Assembly (NCBI GenBank): GCA_947629415.1
Contig: CANRDP010000007.1
Span: 1-52,031 of the forward strand
Direction of reading: 5' to 3'
DNA length: 52,031 nucleotides
From: an uncultured Bacilli bacterium
GTDB lineage: Bacteria > Bacillota_I > Bacilli_A > RFN20 > CAG-449
A program made the position numbers and the translations under genes. The notes beneath the pieces are model-generated. The model was not told where the DNA came from, ran no database searches, and saw nothing but the letters and a program-made list of their open reading frames with translations. Numbering within the stretch: the first letter of the stretch is position 1; each line of letters begins with the position of its first letter. Of the stretch, positions 1 to 6,814 are shown piece by piece.

Positions 1-681
1 TGGTCGAATGTTGATTTTGAAAACAAACGCTTAAAAATTGAACAAGCGGTCACGCAAGATGTAAAGTATAATGATAAAGGAGATATATTAAAAAGGATAA
101 CCGTTATTGGAGAGACGAAAACAACTTGCTCTGTCAGAGAAATACCCATTGTGGACTTAGTTGTGGAAGTGCTGAAAGAATATAAAGACAAACAAAAGAA
201 GAAACAAAAATTAGAGAATTTGGATGCTGAACTTACGGCTCCAAATTCTTTTGTTTTTGCAAACAATGATGGTAGTGTGCGAACTTATTCAGGTTGCAGA
301 GTTATTTTCAATAGGTTTTTAAAAAGAAATAAGTTAATGGAATATGATATACATTTTCATGGACTACGCCACACTTTTTCAAATATGTTGTTTGAAATGA
401 ACGAAAACCCAAAAGTTATACAACAACTTTTAGGTCATCGAGATGTAAAGACAACAATTACAGTCTATAATTCTGTTGACAATGAGTATATACGGCAAAC
501 AACTGACAAACTTAATGAAAGAATTAAAGAAAACAATATTGTAAATGAAAGCAATTCTACCAAACAAGATGACAGTCCTACCGAGCAATTTACTGATGAT
601 GAGCTTGATGCCTTGTTTGAAAAACTTATGAAAGAAAGAGAAGAACGCAAAAGAAAACGAGAAAAAGATTTTGAAATGTAA
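1..681 (+). CDS. Tyrosine-family site-specific integrase, C-terminal part (5' end outside window)
   Basis: The reading frame is open from base 1, so this is the C-terminal ~226 residues of a larger protein; the GTG at 151 is internal. It is a phage or conjugative-element integrase that recombines attachment sites through a covalent DNA-tyrosine intermediate. Visible catalytic motifs are HGLRHTF (His-x-x-Arg box), LLGH (second His) and TVYNSV (probable nucleophilic Tyr). The arginine of the first box would lie upstream of the window. The tail is charged and Lys/Glu-rich. The gene ends 208 bp from the 3' end of a tRNA-Thr gene, the classical position of an integrase at an element boundary. The rest of the element should lie to the left. 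Confidence 0.93.
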   Translation, partial: WSNVDFENKRLKIEQAVTQDVKYNDKGDILKRITVIGETKTTCSVREIPIVDLVVEVLKEYKDKQKKKQKLENLDAELTAPNSFVFANNDGSVRTYSGCRVIFNRFLKRNKLMEYDIHFHGLRHTFSNMLFEMNENPKVIQQLLGHRDVKTTITVYNSVDNEYIRQTTDKLNERIKENNIVNESNSTKQDDSPTEQFTDDELDALFEKLMKEREERKRKREKDFEM

Positions 682-685
682 AAAA

Positions 686-715
686 CTGACAACAATTTGA
701 CAACAGTTGACAACA
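686..715 (+). repeat. Three phased copies of YTGACAACA behind the integrase
   Basis: The nonamer YTGACAACA occurs at 686-694, 697-705 and 707-715, so copies repeat every 11 and 10 bp, about one helical turn. They start 5 bp after the integrase stop codon. Short direct repeats next to integrase genes are often arm-type binding sites for integrase or excisionase. That role is inferred here. Confidence 0.6.
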
Positions 716-749
716 AATATACAAGTTTTTGGCAGTTTTAGAACGAATT

Positions 750-790
750 GGACCGAAGTTCAAAAAATGTGAACTTCGGTCCTTTTTTTT
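750..790 (+). terminator. Rho-independent terminator after the integrase
   Basis: A perfect 12-bp stem (750-761 with 771-782), a 9-nt loop, then eight T residues at 783-790. It closes the integrase transcript. Confidence 0.92.
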
Positions 791-850
791 GTGCTAAGTG
801 TAAAAAGTGTAAAGATTTTTGAAAATTTTTATTTGTTATGGAAAAATAAT

Positions 851-886
851 AAAAGTGCCTAAAATAAAGGAGTTTAGGCACTTTTT
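851..886 (-). terminator. Bidirectional terminator downstream of tRNA-Thr
   Basis: The inverted repeat 851-863 / 873-886 (core GTGCCTAAA / TTTAGGCAC) is flanked by A residues on one side and T residues on the other. It lies 3 bp beyond the encoded CCA of the minus-strand tRNA and is the natural terminator for it. It could also stop leftward-to-rightward read-through from the element. Confidence 0.8.
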
Positions 887-888
887 GA

Positions 889-963
889 TGGAGCTGGTGG
901 CGGGGATCGGACCCGCTCTCTCGGCCTTACCAAGGCCGCGCTTTCCCACTAAGCCACACCAGC
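889..963 (-). tRNA. tRNA-Thr(GGT)
   Basis: All arms can be folded on the minus strand: acceptor GCTGGTG/CACCAGC, D-stem GCTT/AAGC with a short loop, anticodon stem CGGCC/GGCCG with loop TTGGTAA (anticodon GGT, Thr), T-stem GCGGG/CCCGC, discriminator T and an encoded CCA. The T-loop reads TCCGATC, so position 55 is C instead of the near-universal U. The 3' end faces the integrase gene, which makes this tRNA the likely attachment site of the element to the left. Confidence 0.92.
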
Positions 964-1002
964 AAATTGGGGATATTTAGTTGTTTTTTACACCTGCAAA
1001 AC

Positions 1003-1022
1003 GCCACATTTTTGTCTTACCA
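1003..1022. repeat. Direct repeat copy 1, inside the broken tRNA
   Basis: The 20-mer beginning GCCACATTTTTG and ending GTCTTACCA matches 1092-1111 at 19 of 20 positions, 89 bp away. Its right end is the anticodon-loop region of a truncated tRNA. This layout fits a recombination scar or attachment-site core. Confidence 0.65.
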
Positions 1023-1054
1023 AGGCTGTGCGCTACCTGCTGCGCCACATAAGC
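1016..1054 (-). pseudogene. Truncated tRNA remnant (5' half, GGT anticodon loop)
   Basis: Read on the minus strand, this is a well-formed tRNA 5' half: acceptor strand GCTTATG, D-arm GCGC-AGCAGGTA-GCGC, then anticodon 5' stem CAGCC and loop TTGGTAA (anticodon GGT). Immediately afterwards the sequence changes to GACAAAAATG; the 3' anticodon strand, T-arm and acceptor are missing. It resembles another Thr-type tRNA cut at the anticodon loop. It shares the 11-mer CTTACCAAGGC with the intact tRNA at 889-963. Confidence 0.7.
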
Positions 1055-1091
1055 ATATGAAATTTTTGTTGAGTTTTTGGTGTTTGGATTT

Positions 1092-1111
1092 GCCACTTTT
1101 TTGTCTTACCA
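1092..1111. repeat. Direct repeat copy 2, at the exoA break point
   Basis: Second copy (19/20 identical) of the repeat at 1003-1022. It ends almost exactly where recognisable ExoA sequence begins (codon at about 1110), so it marks the junction that replaced the 5' end of exoA. Confidence 0.65.
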
Positions 1112-1709
1112 TCGGGAATCGAAGATCCGTAAAGGATATTCTGGGGTAGCTATTTATACAAAAAGAAAACCGCTTTCGGTTCATTATGGGTTGGAAGATG
1201 GAAAATATGATGATGAAGGAAGAGTGATAACCTTGGAATTCAAGGATTTTTATTTTGTCTGTTGCTATGTGCCGAACTCCGGAGAGGCATTGAAAAGACT
1301 TGCTTATCGAATGGAGTTTGAAGAGAATATGCGAAAGTATTTGAAAAAATTGGATAGTGAAAAACCAGTGATTTATGGTGGAGATTTAAATGTTGCACCA
1401 CAAGAAATCGATGTAAAAAATGCCGAATTATATCAAGGATGTGCCGGATTCACATGGGAAGAAAGACATGCTTTTCAAGCATTGTTGAATCTTGGATTTT
1501 TCGATGTCTATCGCTATTTTTATCCGGAAAAAATTGCCTATACCTGGTGGAGTTATAAAATTTTCGGGCGTGAAAAAAATATCGGATGGAGAATTGATTA
1601 TTTTTTGATATCCGAGCGATTACTTCCGAAAGTAAAAAAAATAGAGATACATTCGGAGATTATGGGAAGTGACCATTGCCCGGTTTCTTTGGAACTTTCA
1701 TTTTCTTGA
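1110..1709 (+). pseudogene. exoA: Exodeoxyribonuclease III, 5'-truncated
   Basis: From 1110 the frame encodes about the last 199 residues of an ExoA/XthA-type AP endonuclease (usual length ~250): KGYSG, GRVITLEF, YGGDLNVA, IGWRIDYF and GSDHCPV are all present. The first ~50-60 residues, which should carry the WNVNG and LQETK motifs with catalytic Asn and metal-binding Glu, are absent. The frame runs back through the 20-bp repeat to a TTG at 1077, but the added residues are not ExoA-like. ExoA normally cuts abasic sites in base excision repair; this copy should be inactive. A misassembled junction is the alternative. Confidence 0.85.
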
Positions 1710-1767
1710 AAGTGAAGATTGAAAAGGTCCGGTTAAGCGATTATAGTATAAATAATGGTGATTTGCG

Positions 1768-2931
1768 GTGAAAATCAAAGAAGAATATCTTGAAAAAATA
1801 GAAAAATTATCCGAAGAAGATTGGAGAAAAATCATCAAAGAAACCGAAAAAGAGACAAATTTTGTTTTTCCGATTTTGGGTTGCTTTTATTTTTTTATGG
1901 TTTTTCTGGTGCTTTTGCTTTTGTCTTACAATGAGAAATATTTGGCATGTATTATTCTGGGAAGTTTGTCCGCGACTTTTTTTATCATCTTTATTCTTTA
2001 TATCGTTTTTACTTATTTAAAATTGCAAAAGCTTGATATAAAGAATAAAGCGGCTTTTTATCTTCAGACGCATTGGTTTAAAGAAGAATATATTATTTCC
2101 CGGGATTCTTTTTCCGACGAGCAAGAAACTTTGGAAAATATCGGTTTATGTTATAAAAATCGTTTTTTGCGGATGCGGGGATTTTATGTTGCTCTTATCT
2201 TGGGAGTTCTTTTTCTCATCGGCTTTTTTACTTTTTTGATTTGTTCTTTGGAAGGGTGGAGATTTTTGATTTTCTTTCTTCCATTTACTATTGTTAGCGG
2301 ACTGATTCTTTTTTTCATTTATTACAAAAAAAATAAAAAAATTCAGCAAGAAGATTTGTTGAGTTTAGGAAAAGATTATTTGTCTTTTGATCGGAGAGTC
2401 ATCGGAAATAACCGGAAAAGATTTCAACGAAAAAAAGGAATCTATTTGACTTTCAGTATTGTTTTTTTTCTTGCTTCCATAATTTTCGGTTCGTTATATT
2501 TGCAACATTCCCAAATACCGAATTATGGTGTCATGAAAGATGTTTCCGGGACGATTGAAAATTATGAATATAAAAAGAATTTGACTTTTACGATAGCAGA
2601 GGATGAAAAAACATATATTGTATTAGAAAAATATGCCGTGCAAATGGAACAAGAGGATATAAACAATTTACCAGAGGAAAAAGTAAATCTAAAAATAAGT
2701 GAAATGGAAAATGATACGGCATATGTTTATTTTATCAAATCATCGGAAAAAGAGATTCTTTCCGAAGAAAAAATACGTTTGGGAGAAAAAAAAGAAATTC
2801 TTTCTTCGATGACACTTTTCTATTTTTCTTTATCGATTTTTGTTTTTGAAGCGATTCTTTGGATAACGGATTATTTTTATACGAAAGTTCGGGAAAAAAC
2901 GGAATTCCTTTCCATCGGAGAAAAAAAATGA
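1768..2931 (+). CDS. Uncharacterised multi-spanning membrane protein
   Basis: The 387-residue product is not recognised. It has an acidic/basic N-terminal helix (residues 1-30) and about six hydrophobic segments near residues 31-54, 58-84, 139-161, 166-187, 225-247 and 350-372. A soluble segment (~250-345) between the last two probably forms a small extracytoplasmic domain. Pairs of segments separated by charged stretches suggest internal duplication. The start is GTG with a weak GGTGAT ribosome site. The stop overlaps the ispD start by four bases (ATGA), so the two are translationally coupled. Confidence 0.75.
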   Translation: MKIKEEYLEKIEKLSEEDWRKIIKETEKETNFVFPILGCFYFFMVFLVLLLLSYNEKYLACIILGSLSATFFIIFILYIVFTYLKLQKLDIKNKAAFYLQTHWFKEEYIISRDSFSDEQETLENIGLCYKNRFLRMRGFYVALILGVLFLIGFFTFLICSLEGWRFLIFFLPFTIVSGLILFFIYYKKNKKIQQEDLLSLGKDYLSFDRRVIGNNRKRFQRKKGIYLTFSIVFFLASIIFGSLYLQHSQIPNYGVMKDVSGTIENYEYKKNLTFTIAEDEKTYIVLEKYAVQMEQEDINNLPEEKVNLKISEMENDTAYVYFIKSSEKEILSEEKIRLGEKKEILSSMTLFYFSLSIFVFEAILWITDYFYTKVREKTEFLSIGEKK

Positions 2932-3605
2932 ATATTGTTCTTTATCTTTGTGCCGGGCAAGGCTCACGAATGGAAGCTTCGGTTCCGAAACAATTTATCT
3001 CTGTCTGTGGAAAGCCTTTATTTTCTTATGCTTACGAAACATTTGCTTCACTAGAGGAAATCGATGCCATTGCTTTTGTTGTATCGAAAGAAAATTTGCA
3101 TTATTTCCAGGAAAATATTTCTTGTACGAAACCGATTTTTTTTATTCCCGGAGGAGATACTCGAGGGGAATCGGTTTATCAGGGATTAACATTTTTAAAA
3201 GAACATGTTTCTATGGAGGATCTTATTCTCATTCATGATTCGGCGCGAGCATTAATTGATAAAGAGACGATTTTAAATAATTTAAAGTGCGCGCAAAAAA
3301 ACGGAAATGCGATTACATCTATCGAAGTTGTCGATAGCGTTCTTTACGGAAAAGAAGAAGTGGAAAAAGAATTGAATCGGGAAGAATTATTTTTAGCGCA
3401 AACACCGCAGAGCTTTTATTTAAAAGACATTTGGAACGCCTATACTTATGCAAAAAAGAAAAATTTCTCTGCCAGTGACGATGCTTCGATTGCACTCTTT
3501 TACGGACAAAAAATCTATAAATCAAAGGGAAATATAAAGAATTTCAAAATTACGACAAAAGAAGATTTGAAGCGAATGCGATTGTGGCTAGAAAAAAGCC
3601 AGTAG
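2928..3605 (+). CDS. ispD: 2-C-methyl-D-erythritol 4-phosphate cytidylyltransferase
   Basis: The 225-residue protein transfers CMP from CTP to MEP in the non-mevalonate isoprenoid pathway. Family motifs are visible: CAGQGSRM followed by PKQF (CTP-binding loop with Arg and Lys), HDSARALI, AQTPQSF, SDDAS and the C-terminal GNIKNFKITTKEDL. The start at 2928 is chosen because family similarity begins there and the ATG overlaps the upstream stop; a longer frame upstream is not homologous. The same fold includes TarI (ribitol-5-phosphate cytidylyltransferase), but no TarJ-type reductase is adjacent, so IspD is preferred. Confidence 0.85.
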   Translation: MNIVLYLCAGQGSRMEASVPKQFISVCGKPLFSYAYETFASLEEIDAIAFVVSKENLHYFQENISCTKPIFFIPGGDTRGESVYQGLTFLKEHVSMEDLILIHDSARALIDKETILNNLKCAQKNGNAITSIEVVDSVLYGKEEVEKELNREELFLAQTPQSFYLKDIWNAYTYAKKKNFSASDDASIALFYGQKIYKSKGNIKNFKITTKEDLKRMRLWLEKSQ

Positions 3606-3618
3606 GTGCCGGATAAGA

Positions 3619-3647
3619 TTGTAATTATTCTCGAAATTCGTTAAAAT
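3619..3647 (+). promoter_or_regulatory. Promoter of tyrS
   Basis: TTGTAA at 3619-3624, a 17-bp spacer and TAAAAT at 3642-3647. Transcription would begin near 3654, right at the first strand of the leader structure. Confidence 0.65.
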
Positions 3648-3653
3648 AAAATC

Positions 3654-3804
3654 ATCCAAATCCATTAGACGATAAAAAGTTCATTCTTTTTTTTAGAAAA
3701 GAAGGATTTGGAAATTTGAAAAAAGAAAAATAAGGAAAAGAACGCAGGAAAAAGCCTGTGTATATGTCCTTTTCGGGACATTTTATTTTTAAAAGGAGAA
3801 GACG
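3654..3804 (+). promoter_or_regulatory. Structured tyrS leader with attenuator-like end; not a T-box
   Basis: About 150 nt of untranslated leader. Strand 3655-3663 pairs perfectly with 3704-3712 (9 bp). An inner 7-bp hairpin, 3684-3690 with 3697-3703, stacks directly on it. A small hairpin follows (CAGG/CCTG around 3745-3758). The last hairpin, 3764-3769 with 3776-3781, is followed by a T-rich tract to 3790. The T-box signature seen before ileS (AGGTGGTACCGCG) is absent. The terminal hairpin and T tract would allow transcription attenuation by an unknown signal. SD AAGGAG lies at 3794-3799. Confidence 0.5.
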
Positions 3805-5034
3805 ATGACATTTATTGAAGAATTAAAGAAAAGAGATTCGTTTTTTGATACGACGGATCCGGATATTGAAAAATATTTGGAAGAAAATAAAGTTACTTTT
3901 TATTTAGGATGTGATCCTACAGGAAATTCTCTTCATGTCGGACATCTTTTTACCTATATTGTGATGAAACGAATGGAACAATATGGCCATCATCCGGTTC
4001 TTCTTGTCGGAGGTGCTACCGGATTAATCGGTGATCCGAAGATGCAAGGTGAAAGGAAAATGCTTTCTTTGGAAGAAGTTAAAGAAAATGCCCGTCTTTT
4101 AAAAGAGCAAATCCGTTCTTTGTTTCATGTGGAAACCATTGTAGACAATTACGATTGGATTTCGCGAATTTCTTTGATTGAATTTTTTCGGGATTTCGGG
4201 AAAGAATTTAATGTTGCTACGATGCTGAATAAAGAAATTGTACGTTCCCGTTTGGATGAAGGAATTTCTTATACCGAATTTTCTTATCAAATGCTTCAGG
4301 CCATGGATTGGCTGGAACTTTATATGAGTCATGATTGTACCATTCAATTGGGAGGTCAGGATCAATGGGGAAATATTACTGCAGGTATGGATTTGATTCG
4401 AAAAAAATGCGGTCCGAATGCAAAAGTGTATGGATTGACGGTTCCTTTAATGCTTCGCAGCGATGGTACGAAATTCGGTAAATCGGAAGACGGAAAATCC
4501 ATATGGCTCGATAAAAACCGAACATCTCCTTATGAGTTTTATCAATTTTGGATTAATATTCCGGATGAAGAAGTTATTCAACGATTAAAACAATTTACTT
4601 TTTTGCCTTTAGAAGAAATTGAAAAAATAAAAGAAGAAATGGAAAAATGCCCGGAAAAAAGAGTGGCACAAAAAACTTTGGCTTTTGAAGTAACAAGTTT
4701 TGTTCACGGAAAGCAAGCAAGTATCGAAGCACAGCACATTTCGGAATCTTTATTTTCCGGTGATATTGCTTCTTTAACCGCATCTGAAATAGAAATGGGT
4801 TTTCAGGATTTAAAAACTACGGAAGGAAATAAAAGCCTTGTGGATGCTTTAATAGAAACGGGATTGGCCACTTCGAAAAGAGAAGCACGTGAATTTATTT
4901 TGAATGGAGCGGTTTCTTTGCAAGGAAAAAAAGTGACGGATGTTCAATTGTTTTTGACAAAAGAGTTGGCTATTGAAGAAAAATATATTCTTTTGAAAAG
5001 AGGAAAGAAAAAATACGCATTGGTGCGATTTTAA
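3805..5034 (+). CDS. tyrS: Tyrosyl-tRNA synthetase
   Basis: A 409-residue class I aminoacyl-tRNA synthetase that charges tRNA-Tyr. The N-terminal catalytic domain carries the HIGH-type motif HVGH (residues 44-47) after CDPTGNSL, and the KMSKS equivalent KFGKS at about 222-226. GGQDQWGN is the tyrosine-binding signature. The C-terminal ~60 residues form an S4 RNA-binding domain (SKREAREFILNGAVSL). Length fits the bacterial TyrS family. A structured leader with an attenuator-like hairpin precedes it. The next gene follows after 9 bp. Confidence 0.97.
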   Translation: MTFIEELKKRDSFFDTTDPDIEKYLEENKVTFYLGCDPTGNSLHVGHLFTYIVMKRMEQYGHHPVLLVGGATGLIGDPKMQGERKMLSLEEVKENARLLKEQIRSLFHVETIVDNYDWISRISLIEFFRDFGKEFNVATMLNKEIVRSRLDEGISYTEFSYQMLQAMDWLELYMSHDCTIQLGGQDQWGNITAGMDLIRKKCGPNAKVYGLTVPLMLRSDGTKFGKSEDGKSIWLDKNRTSPYEFYQFWINIPDEEVIQRLKQFTFLPLEEIEKIKEEMEKCPEKRVAQKTLAFEVTSFVHGKQASIEAQHISESLFSGDIASLTASEIEMGFQDLKTTEGNKSLVDALIETGLATSKREAREFILNGAVSLQGKKVTDVQLFLTKELAIEEKYILLKRGKKKYALVRF

Positions 5035-5043
5035 GGTGATAAA

Positions 5044-5859
5044 ATGAAAATACGTTTGGTACATACGATTTTGGAAATTCACTTTCTTTATGAACAGGAT
5101 TATCTGGATTTTTTCTCACCTTATATGGTGGAAGAGGGAACACCTACGTACACCATTTTTCAAGATCTTTATTCCGAGGATGTTGAAAAAGGTGATTTGA
5201 AAATTACATCGAAAAATTATCAACTGTATGTAAAAGATCAAATAGAAACGCAATATCAATTTGCGGAAGGGAAAGAGGAATTTGAAGGAAAAATTGTTTA
5301 TGACAAGGACAAAATTTCTTTCAGTACAAAAGATGTTTACAATAAAGAAATGACATTGATTTTATTGCAATACATTGCTTCGCGAATTCTTTCAAAAGAA
5401 TATGCTTGTGTTTTAATGCAAGGAAGTGCTTTTTCTTTGAACGGCAAAGGAATATTGTTGACGGGTTCTTATTTTCATGAGCAAAAAGAATTGATGGAAG
5501 AATTTCTTCGTGAAGGTGCCGTGGTGATTAATGATATCCGAAATTATATTGTAAAAGAAGACGATCAGGTTTTTATATACGGAAATCCTTGGTCGAAAGA
5601 AAAAGAATGGCAACAAAATGTTATTGTTCCTTTAACTCATGTGATTTCTTTGATGTCCGGTCAGGAAACGATTTGTCGCAGGATGGATAAAAGAGATGCC
5701 TTTTTGAAATTAATGGGAGAAGCGGTTACTCCGCAGGCGGAAAATGATCTTCCGAAGTGGAATGAGACTATCGATGCTATTTTATCTTGTCCCTGTTACC
5801 TTGTTTTGGGAAAAAATCCGAAAAAAATATTTGCGGAAATTAAAAAGGAAATACTCTAA
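5044..5859 (+). CDS. Degenerate HPr-kinase-like (PEPCK-fold) protein
   Basis: The 271-residue protein resembles the C-terminal domain of HPr kinase-like proteins: LNGKGILLTG (132-141) corresponds to the strand before a P-loop, VVINDIRNYIVKEDD (~158-172) to the Walker B/DD strand, and YGNPWSKE to the usual GTPWSGE segment. However, the P-loop itself (normally GxxGSGKS) reads GSYFHEQKE at 141-149, so glycines and the Lys-Ser pair are lost and ATP binding is unlikely. The ~120-residue N-terminal region is unassigned. It is tightly linked to tyrS (9 bp). The assignment rests on pattern recognition only. Confidence 0.6.
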   Translation: MKIRLVHTILEIHFLYEQDYLDFFSPYMVEEGTPTYTIFQDLYSEDVEKGDLKITSKNYQLYVKDQIETQYQFAEGKEEFEGKIVYDKDKISFSTKDVYNKEMTLILLQYIASRILSKEYACVLMQGSAFSLNGKGILLTGSYFHEQKELMEEFLREGAVVINDIRNYIVKEDDQVFIYGNPWSKEKEWQQNVIVPLTHVISLMSGQETICRRMDKRDAFLKLMGEAVTPQAENDLPKWNETIDAILSCPCYLVLGKNPKKIFAEIKKEIL

Positions 5860-5918
5860 GATACGGGAAAAATTCTTTTTTAGTTTCGAATTTTATATCT
5901 TCTCAAGTGAAAAAAACA

Positions 5919-5927
5919 TGATATAAT
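5919..5927 (+). promoter_or_regulatory. Extended -10 promoter of the kduI operon
   Basis: TGATATAAT (extended TGN plus perfect TATAAT at 5922-5927) lies 24 bp before the AAGGAG ribosome site at 5942. No clear -35 box is present, as expected for an extended -10 promoter. No cre box is visible here. Confidence 0.65.
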
Positions 5928-5956
5928 AAAAATATAATTTTAAAGGAGAATAAAAT

Positions 5957-6787
5957 ATGGACGTTCGTTATTGCTCACATCCTGATGATTCAAAGTTTTA
6001 TACAACGGATGAATTGCGGGAAAAATACCTGATTGAAAAGGTTTTTGTTCCGGATGAAATTTCGTTGACGTATTCACATCAGGATCGAATGATTGCTGGC
6101 GGTGCTATGCCAGTAAGTAAGGCTTTGGTTTTGACTGCGGGAGATGAACTTCGCGCCGATTATTTTTTACAAAGAAGAGAATTGGGTGTAATTAATATCG
6201 GAGGAGAAGGAGTGATTACTTTAGACGATAAAAAATATACGATGGCGTCCCGTGACGGTCTTTATGTCGGAATGGGAGTGAAAAAAGTAGTTTTTGAGTC
6301 AAAAGATAGTAAAAATCCTGCTAAATTTTATTTAAATTCTGCGCCGGCACATACGAGTTATGAAACGGTGCATATTCCGTTTGAAAAAGCAAACCATGTT
6401 CCTCTTGGTGACAGCAAGAATATGAATAAGCGCGTCATCAATCAATACATTCATCCTTCGGTTTTGAAATCTTGTCAACTTTCCATGGGAATGACGGTAT
6501 TGGAAGAAGGTAGTGCCTGGAATACATGGCCATGTCATACGCATGAACGCCGTATGGAAGTTTATTTATATTTTGGCTTGGATGAAAATGATCGTGTTTT
6601 CCACTTTATGGGTCAACCGACAGAAACAAGACATATTGTAATGCGAAACGAACAAGCGGTTATTTCGCCTTCTTGGTCGATTCATTGTGGTTTTGCTACA
6701 AAAAATTATGCTTTTATTTGGGGAATGTGTGGAGAAAATCAAACATTCGATGATATGGATGTTTGCGATATGAAAACTTTCCGTTAA
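5957..6787 (+). CDS. kduI: 5-keto-4-deoxyuronate isomerase
   Basis: A 276-residue cupin (E. coli KduI has 278) that isomerises 5-keto-4-deoxyuronate, from unsaturated uronates released by pectate lyases, to 2,5-diketo-3-deoxygluconate. The zinc site is visible as CHTHERRMEVYLYF (His-x-His-x4-Glu) plus a later His in PSWSIHCGF. MIAGGAMP and the conserved end NQTFDDMD also match. It is the first gene of a six-gene operon behind its own promoter. The next enzyme of the pathway, KduD, is not encoded in the window. Confidence 0.96.
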   Translation: MDVRYCSHPDDSKFYTTDELREKYLIEKVFVPDEISLTYSHQDRMIAGGAMPVSKALVLTAGDELRADYFLQRRELGVINIGGEGVITLDDKKYTMASRDGLYVGMGVKKVVFESKDSKNPAKFYLNSAPAHTSYETVHIPFEKANHVPLGDSKNMNKRVINQYIHPSVLKSCQLSMGMTVLEEGSAWNTWPCHTHERRMEVYLYFGLDENDRVFHFMGQPTETRHIVMRNEQAVISPSWSIHCGFATKNYAFIWGMCGENQTFDDMDVCDMKTFR

Positions 6788-6814
6788 TGAATTAAAAAAA
6801 GAAAGAGAATAAGG

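Noticed and set aside
465-716. 83-aa open frame on the minus strand opposite the integrase
   Set aside because: It is a low-complexity Ser/Leu-rich shadow of the integrase coding frame, with no ribosome site.
1077-1109. exoA as an intact gene starting at TTG 1077
   Set aside because: The start lacks a ribosome site, the first residues are not ExoA-like, and catalytic N-terminal motifs are missing.
1103-1125. T-arm-like sequence on the minus strand (TTCGATTCCCG) as a second half of the broken tRNA
   Set aside because: The flanking bases do not form a T-stem, and the same bases encode ExoA-like residues.
2859-2927. Longer IspD start at 2859
   Set aside because: The extra 23 residues are out-of-frame reading of the upstream gene and not IspD-like; the ATGA overlap at 2928 is the natural start.
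3606-3804. T-box riboswitch before tyrS
   Set aside because: No AGGTGGTACCGCG-like core or specifier could be found, so only a generic structured leader is reported.
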